Source of the DNA: Paraglomus occultum
Lineage: Eukaryota; Glomeromycota; Glomeromycetes; Paraglomerales; Paraglomeraceae
DNA length: 24,981 nt
Assembly: GCA_910592205.1 (NCBI GenBank)
Contig: CAJVPJ010000442.1
Location: forward strand, 1-24,981
Reading direction: 5' to 3'
The notes under the pieces were generated by a model, which worked only from the letters and a program-made list of their open reading frames with translations, searched no databases and had not been told where the DNA came from. Made by a program: the position numbers and the translations under genes. Shown here one piece after another: positions 20,816-24,981 of the stretch; the first letter of the stretch is position 1, and each line of letters opens with the position of its first letter.

Positions 20816-21646
20816 ATGATGCAGACAAGTTTGGTCTCATCCTTTCAGAAACGAATATTCATCAGTACAACGACCACAGAAGACTGAGAAACAAGCAACA
20901 TTCCATCGATACTCATGGATATTGTTCGTTTACTGAATGACGACGAACGCGTACTAAACATCACGGATTTTATTAACTGGGTCAAACTAATTACAAAAGT
21001 TGCAAGGTGACAGAAATAGAGGATGGGTTTGTAGAACCTGTTTTTCCTAATACGTAGAACGGCTGCGGTACTATATTAATAAAACTCGGGCTCATGTCCC
21101 GTCCAATATACATTGGGAACGAAGAAATGTATGTTTTCTCATGGCTGGGATACATGTGAAATCGGTTCTTGATAGCAATGAAAGGAGATTATGAAGATTT
21201 GGAAATACAAGAAACTAATCCCTAACTTTGAAATCAAGTTTGTATACGGGGCCGTTAGATAATACTGAGCTAGACAATCCGTACAATATGAAGAATTTAG
21301 TGAAGGATATTAAGATAACGGGAGTGCAGACGAGCACCGTGCGAAAACTTTGTATATCTGCAGTAATGCTGGCCAATATCATCAGTACTGATAAATTTCA
21401 AAAGATTTGGTTGAATGTAGATGTATTCAGGGAATTAAATGGAAACTCGTTGTTTATTATATAGCGAACGTACCACCTTCATATCAGTCTGCTCTGGTCG
21501 TCAAAACGGAAGTTAAAGACGAAAATGGTGAGCTTATTAGTAGGAGGTATGATCATGATTTTGGCTGGAAAGATGCACATTACGTATTTGATACGTTTAG
21601 GAGGCTTAGCGAAACAAGCTCTTTAGATGAGATATGTATGTCTTAA
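20816..21646 (+). pseudogene. Decayed unknown gene of about 280 codons
   Basis: Consecutive open segments in changing frames look like one degraded coding region. Segment 1 (20816-21007) has one internal TGA and contains LLNDDERVLNITDFINWVKL. Segment 2 (21007-21225) has TAG at 21055 and TGA at 21157 and contains MSRPIYIGNEEMYVFSWLGY. Segment 3 (21228-21464) contains KDIKITGVQTSTVRKLCISA. Segment 4 (about 21467-21646) contains YDHDFGWKDAHYVFDTFRRL and ends at TAA. I recognise no family. Transposon-borne or endogenous-virus-like origin, or an old host gene, are all open; none is shown by the sequence. At least three frame changes and three in-frame stops exclude an intact product without many introns. 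Confidence 0.4.
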
Positions 21647-22106
21647 GTCATGGCTCGACACAATAAAACTATATTCAATACAGTTCGGTGTTTGCCAGAT
21701 GAACAAGCCACCTGTTGTTGTTTTTTTTACAAAATTAGAATAGACCGTGCGTCATAAAGATGATGTTCCGGAAGTCTCTGACTAAACCATCAAATCGTTC
21801 ACCAAGATATTATATACGTTCGAACAAAGAATAATAAATGCAATATTAAATTGTCATTAAAGCTCTCAAGATGAGAATATCTCGAACAGTCTATTGCGGG
21901 AAAAGAAACGTATCATGTTTGTACAACGGAGCGATACGTTCGTTAAAGGCAATTGAGCTATGATAGATAGCGCGAAACTATTCGCTGAGAATCGACAAAG
22001 AAACGAAAGTTAAATATGTTGTGTTAATATTATTCAAAATAAGACGAGTCTTTCCGTCAGCTCGTAACATAATGGCTTCACTATGTGTTCTTTGTAGGCA
22101 AAACAC

Positions 22107-22292
22107 TTGATAACTTTCTTGACATTTAGAGTGGCGAATTACGATCATGGTACCGAGACGAATTTATGTCTACGATATGGTTGGATGCAACGAAACGACT
22201 CAACGTTTGCTGAAGTTTACCTGTCAAAGAAGCAACTCAATTACAACGCACATTGTCATCATCACCAAGTTATGTTATTCTGTTGCATCTAG
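22107..22292 (+). pseudogene. Short coding-like fragment, unknown
   Basis: A 61-codon frame containing NYDHGTETNLCLRYGWMQRN has protein-like composition and ends in a Cys/His-rich tail. A short CxxC-containing frame precedes it (22071-22109, MASLCVLCRQNT, then stop). Both may be further debris of the decayed gene to the left. I do not recognise a domain. Confidence 0.2.
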
Positions 22293-23460
22293 GTTACCTC
22301 AACGCTTAGTAAAGAGTTAATACCTTAATTGCTGAACCAAGAGAATTCGATACAATGCCAAGCGACATATCAATAATCTACATTCGTTGGATCAGGCTTC
22401 TCCGAATATTAGTAAGAATACGAGAAATTATTATTATTAGTGAATATTTGTTTAGAGGTGACTCGTATGCGTATAATCGGTGGTCACAGTCCATAATGGA
22501 GTAATAATGAGGAAAGCCTCATGCTGGGCCATCGCGTTCACATTATGCAGTTTGTGTTATAATAATCTATTTTTCATAACAAGAAACTATTGAATTTGGA
22601 GACTCTTTATTCATCAATTAATTTGCGGGTGTATGTAGCGTGTTTTGTACCATATTATATTCGGTTTATATAATACGGAAGGTCGTAATTTTGCCTTTTA
22701 TTTTCGCTTAATACTTTGTTGATAATATCCGACAAACCACCGCTTGTTGTTTTAATGAGAAAAAACAGGCAAGTATTAATTAAATATTTACTTTTTCCTT
22801 AATAAGCGGAATCATATTATCGAACAAATCAGTGTTCAATTATGGATGGGGATAATGGTAATACCACCGAAAATTTATTTCGAACTTCCTAAAGCTAGTT
22901 GTTCTCCGACATGACAGAAGTATCATGACGTCAGCAAACGTATTCGTAGTTTACAACATAAAACATCTTTAATATTGAAAACATGTCATACATTCACACG
23001 ATCGAACCTAGCTCATACGGACTTTTTGCTGAAATAAACACTGTGGTTTAACTAAAAAGATCGTAATAGTTTTGCGCATCGATGAAATGCCCGAAATTTG
23101 AAATATAAAATTACCCGGGGGTAACAATATGAACTATTGTCTTAAATTCAGGGTTTGCGATCGGGCAAAAGTGATGACGGAGAACGACAACTACAGTAAG
23201 CACAGCGCTTTAACCAGTGCCACGCCAGGAGCCTTCCTGCACGAGTGCCGAAAGCCTCCGCTGTCGTGTTACGCAAATAATATGGTTATTATGACGCTTT
23301 GATATAAAAGTAGTTAGTAACAAACCTTGCGCGACCATACCGTTGTGTGAGATTATTACCGACTATTGATTGCCATCGGATCCACATCCTGTTTGAAGAT
23401 CAATAGTAATAGATTAATTAATTAGCTTAAAATGAAACAACGCAAATGGGTTATGTGAAG

Positions 23461-23470
23461 ATATAAATAT
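23461..23470 (+). promoter_or_regulatory. TATA-like element of the intact secreted-protein gene
   Basis: ATATAAATATACCATAG about 138 nt upstream of the ATG, at a spacing that allows a leader of about 100 nt. The same element and spacing occur in the proximal copy. A second TATA-like run (GATATAAAAG, near 23300) lies farther upstream and is also conserved in both. Confidence 0.5.
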
Positions 23471-23598
23471 ACCATAGACTGACTAGAATTTACAACCAAA
23501 AAGTTCTGCAATCAAACGATTCAGTTGTTTATCAATCTTCAATCACCACCATCACATCAACCCGACCTTTTCCCTTATCCAAAGCCGAATATTCGAGT

Positions 23599-23928
23599 AT
23601 GAAGATTTCTGCAATTTTTATAACGGCTCTAAGTATGGCTCTTCTTGCAAATGCCGCACGGGGACCTCCTGAATCCCCACGAACAAACGAAGCACGTGAT
23701 CATCCTCTCGGGGGTATTCAAATGCCATTTATTAGGCAAGATGGCAGAACTTTCTTTGTTGGTCAATTTGCCTTTGGAAGCGAATTTCTTGCACACAAGA
23801 AGCAATGTGCTCTTCAGCACGATGCGTGTGTAGCTGCTGTCGGGACGAAACCTGATATTCCTGACGCTGGAGTTTGTGATACGCAACAAACGACATGTCA
23901 AATTGGCGCTCCTGAATATGAGGAATAA
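23599..23928 (+). CDS. Small secreted protein with a paired CX6C motif
   Basis: A 109-aa single-exon protein. Residues 1-19 (MKISAIFITALSMALLANA) are a clear secretion signal with a Lys n-region, hydrophobic core and AxA cleavage site, leaving a mature chain of about 90 aa. The mature part has exactly four Cys in two CX6C pairs (CALQHDAC and CDTQQTTC) separated by 15 residues, suggesting two disulphides. The N-terminal third is Pro/Gly/Arg-rich (ARGPPESPRTNEARD) and no Lys-Arg processing site is present. Family unknown to me; size, secretion and Cys content fit fungal effector-like small secreted proteins, but no target is implied. AATAAA overlaps the stop and recurs just after (23928), serving as polyadenylation signals. 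The start matches the conserved ATG of the broken paralogue at 18280. Confidence 0.75.
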   Translation: MKISAIFITALSMALLANAARGPPESPRTNEARDHPLGGIQMPFIRQDGRTFFVGQFAFGSEFLAHKKQCALQHDACVAAVGTKPDIPDAGVCDTQQTTCQIGAPEYEE

Positions 23929-24440
23929 ATAAAGTATCAAAAACTTGGATTATTTTGTTGTAATAAATAATAATTTCATATTTAAATTTGGAATTTTGAT
24001 GGCACATATTAACATGACCTCATCACCTAATTGAAATGATAATGTAATATTGAAACAAGTTTAATTCATTTTCGTCCTTGGATACAGTAAAGCGTAATCA
24101 AAGGTTGCATAAAAAAATTCTGAACTGAAAACCTTTTTTCGAGAAAATTGATTAAGATATATCTCCCACAATCTACACAATCTGGTAAAGAAACTATAAT
24201 AATGTTCCAGGTTTTTAGATCACCAATTCCAGAAATATTTATCAAGTCTTTTATCCATGAAAATCACGTGTTTTATAATCTCAGATTGTCCTTGTTGATT
24301 GGGCTCTGAATTTCAAAAAACTTGGTACTTTGTAAACAATCAAACCTTTGGTAACTGCGATTCCGACCCAAATGGTTGCTTATCGCGAATAATATTATGT
24401 CGAGAACTTACATTATAACGACGACAAAGCAATATTCAAC

Positions 24441-24981
24441 CAATTGTTGTTATATCTTATATAGTAAAAATAATTTGTCGAATAAATTTGATAGAATCAA
24501 CAAGTTTTGGTAGAAATGCCAACCGAATTATTCATCGCTTTCACTTATACCGGCCGAAACGAGTTACAAATCGGTCTACCGCGCGATTTATTGCAGGTCT
24601 CGAAAACGATAGCACGTTGGATTGTTAAAATATAATTCACGAGTCCAAAGATAGTTACATGCCAAAATTTTTAGAACAGCTTACATTATAATGAGTGCAA
24701 GGAATGAGAAGCAAAAGATCTACTAAAAAGTGCAGACGCGTTTAACTTGGAGAATAAAACCACTACAACACAAACACGGAATAACAAAGAAAGTAAAGCT
24801 AAATTATTGTAACGTTGACGCTATTGTTTATTACAGTTACAAGTGAGCACAAAACGTTTGCTTGACCCATTCCGATCAACAAGTTATTGTCTCAGTCCAC
24901 ATAAGTACAGTGCCCTCCAATAAATGAGTGAGTAACACAAAATTTTGCAAATTATACATCAAGTTCGCGCGCATGTAACGA
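24441..24981. other. Non-coding tail of the window
   Basis: Nothing I can support beyond a 39-codon open stretch (24516-24635) that has no family signal. The window ends without a recognisable feature. Confidence 0.35.

Larger units (their letters stand above)
22710..24440 (+). repeat. Duplicated block, distal copy (with intact gene)
   Basis: Direct-orientation partner of 17.06-19.08 kb, offset by about 5.3 kb. Similarity is strongest from about 23450 to 23930 (leader and coding region) and patchier on both flanks, where small indels have accumulated. The extent is estimated by eye from shared landmarks. Confidence 0.75.

Noticed and set aside
23629-24007. Minus-strand frames opposite the intact secreted-protein gene
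   Set aside because: Antisense shadows; the plus-strand frame has signal peptide, paired Cys and a conserved leader.
24516-24635. 39-codon frame beginning MPTELFIAFTYTGRNEL
   Set aside because: Too short, no conserved counterpart in the window and no regulatory context; left as possible only.

Overview
The window is eukaryotic and most likely from a fungus. Three genes on the minus strand have many short phase-consistent GT-AG introns, AT-rich intergenic DNA surrounds them, and two of the proteins (an Lsb5-type VHS/GAT adaptor and a SAP-motif multi-spanning membrane protein) belong to families I know mainly from fungi. The AT-rich composition, multi-intron genes, decayed copies of a PD-(D/E)XK-like multigene family and small secreted proteins fit an arbuscular mycorrhizal fungus (Glomeromycotina). 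That placement is an inference from style and family memory, not from a search.

Layout. 1-1900 holds decayed mobile or multicopy sequence: a FAR1/MULE-like DNA-binding fragment followed by a frameshifted PD-(D/E)XK nuclease-like gene. 1900-3150 is non-coding. 3153-5166 (-) is an 11-exon LSB5-like endocytic adaptor (363 aa in my splice model). 6053-7534 (-) is a 3-exon neutral-sphingomyelinase-like EEP-fold phosphodiesterase (433 aa). 7535-10370 is non-coding, with a large trinucleotide-repeat field and a C-rich tract. 10370-11119 (-) is a Ser/Gly/Asn-rich low-complexity protein (249 aa). 13755-15586 (-) is a 7-exon SAP-motif protein with four predicted membrane spans (308 aa); one of its introns holds an 11-bp minisatellite.

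From about 17 kb on the character changes. A block near 17.06-19.08 kb recurs in direct orientation near 22.7-24.44 kb. Each copy carries a small secreted, cysteine-containing protein gene: the distal copy (23599-23928) is intact, the proximal one (18280-18617) is broken by three single-base indels. Between the copies lie a 233-bp foldback element flanked by an 8-bp direct repeat, and remnants of at least two decayed genes I cannot name.

The three spliced genes read cleanly over 3.3 kb of combined coding sequence. The frameshifts elsewhere are therefore more likely real decay than pervasive sequencing error. The three housekeeping-type genes act separately (endocytic sorting, sphingolipid or phosphodiester hydrolysis, a membrane protein of unknown role). 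I see no operon-like or pathway link between them. The most interesting part is the accessory 17-24.5 kb region with its duplicated secreted-protein locus.
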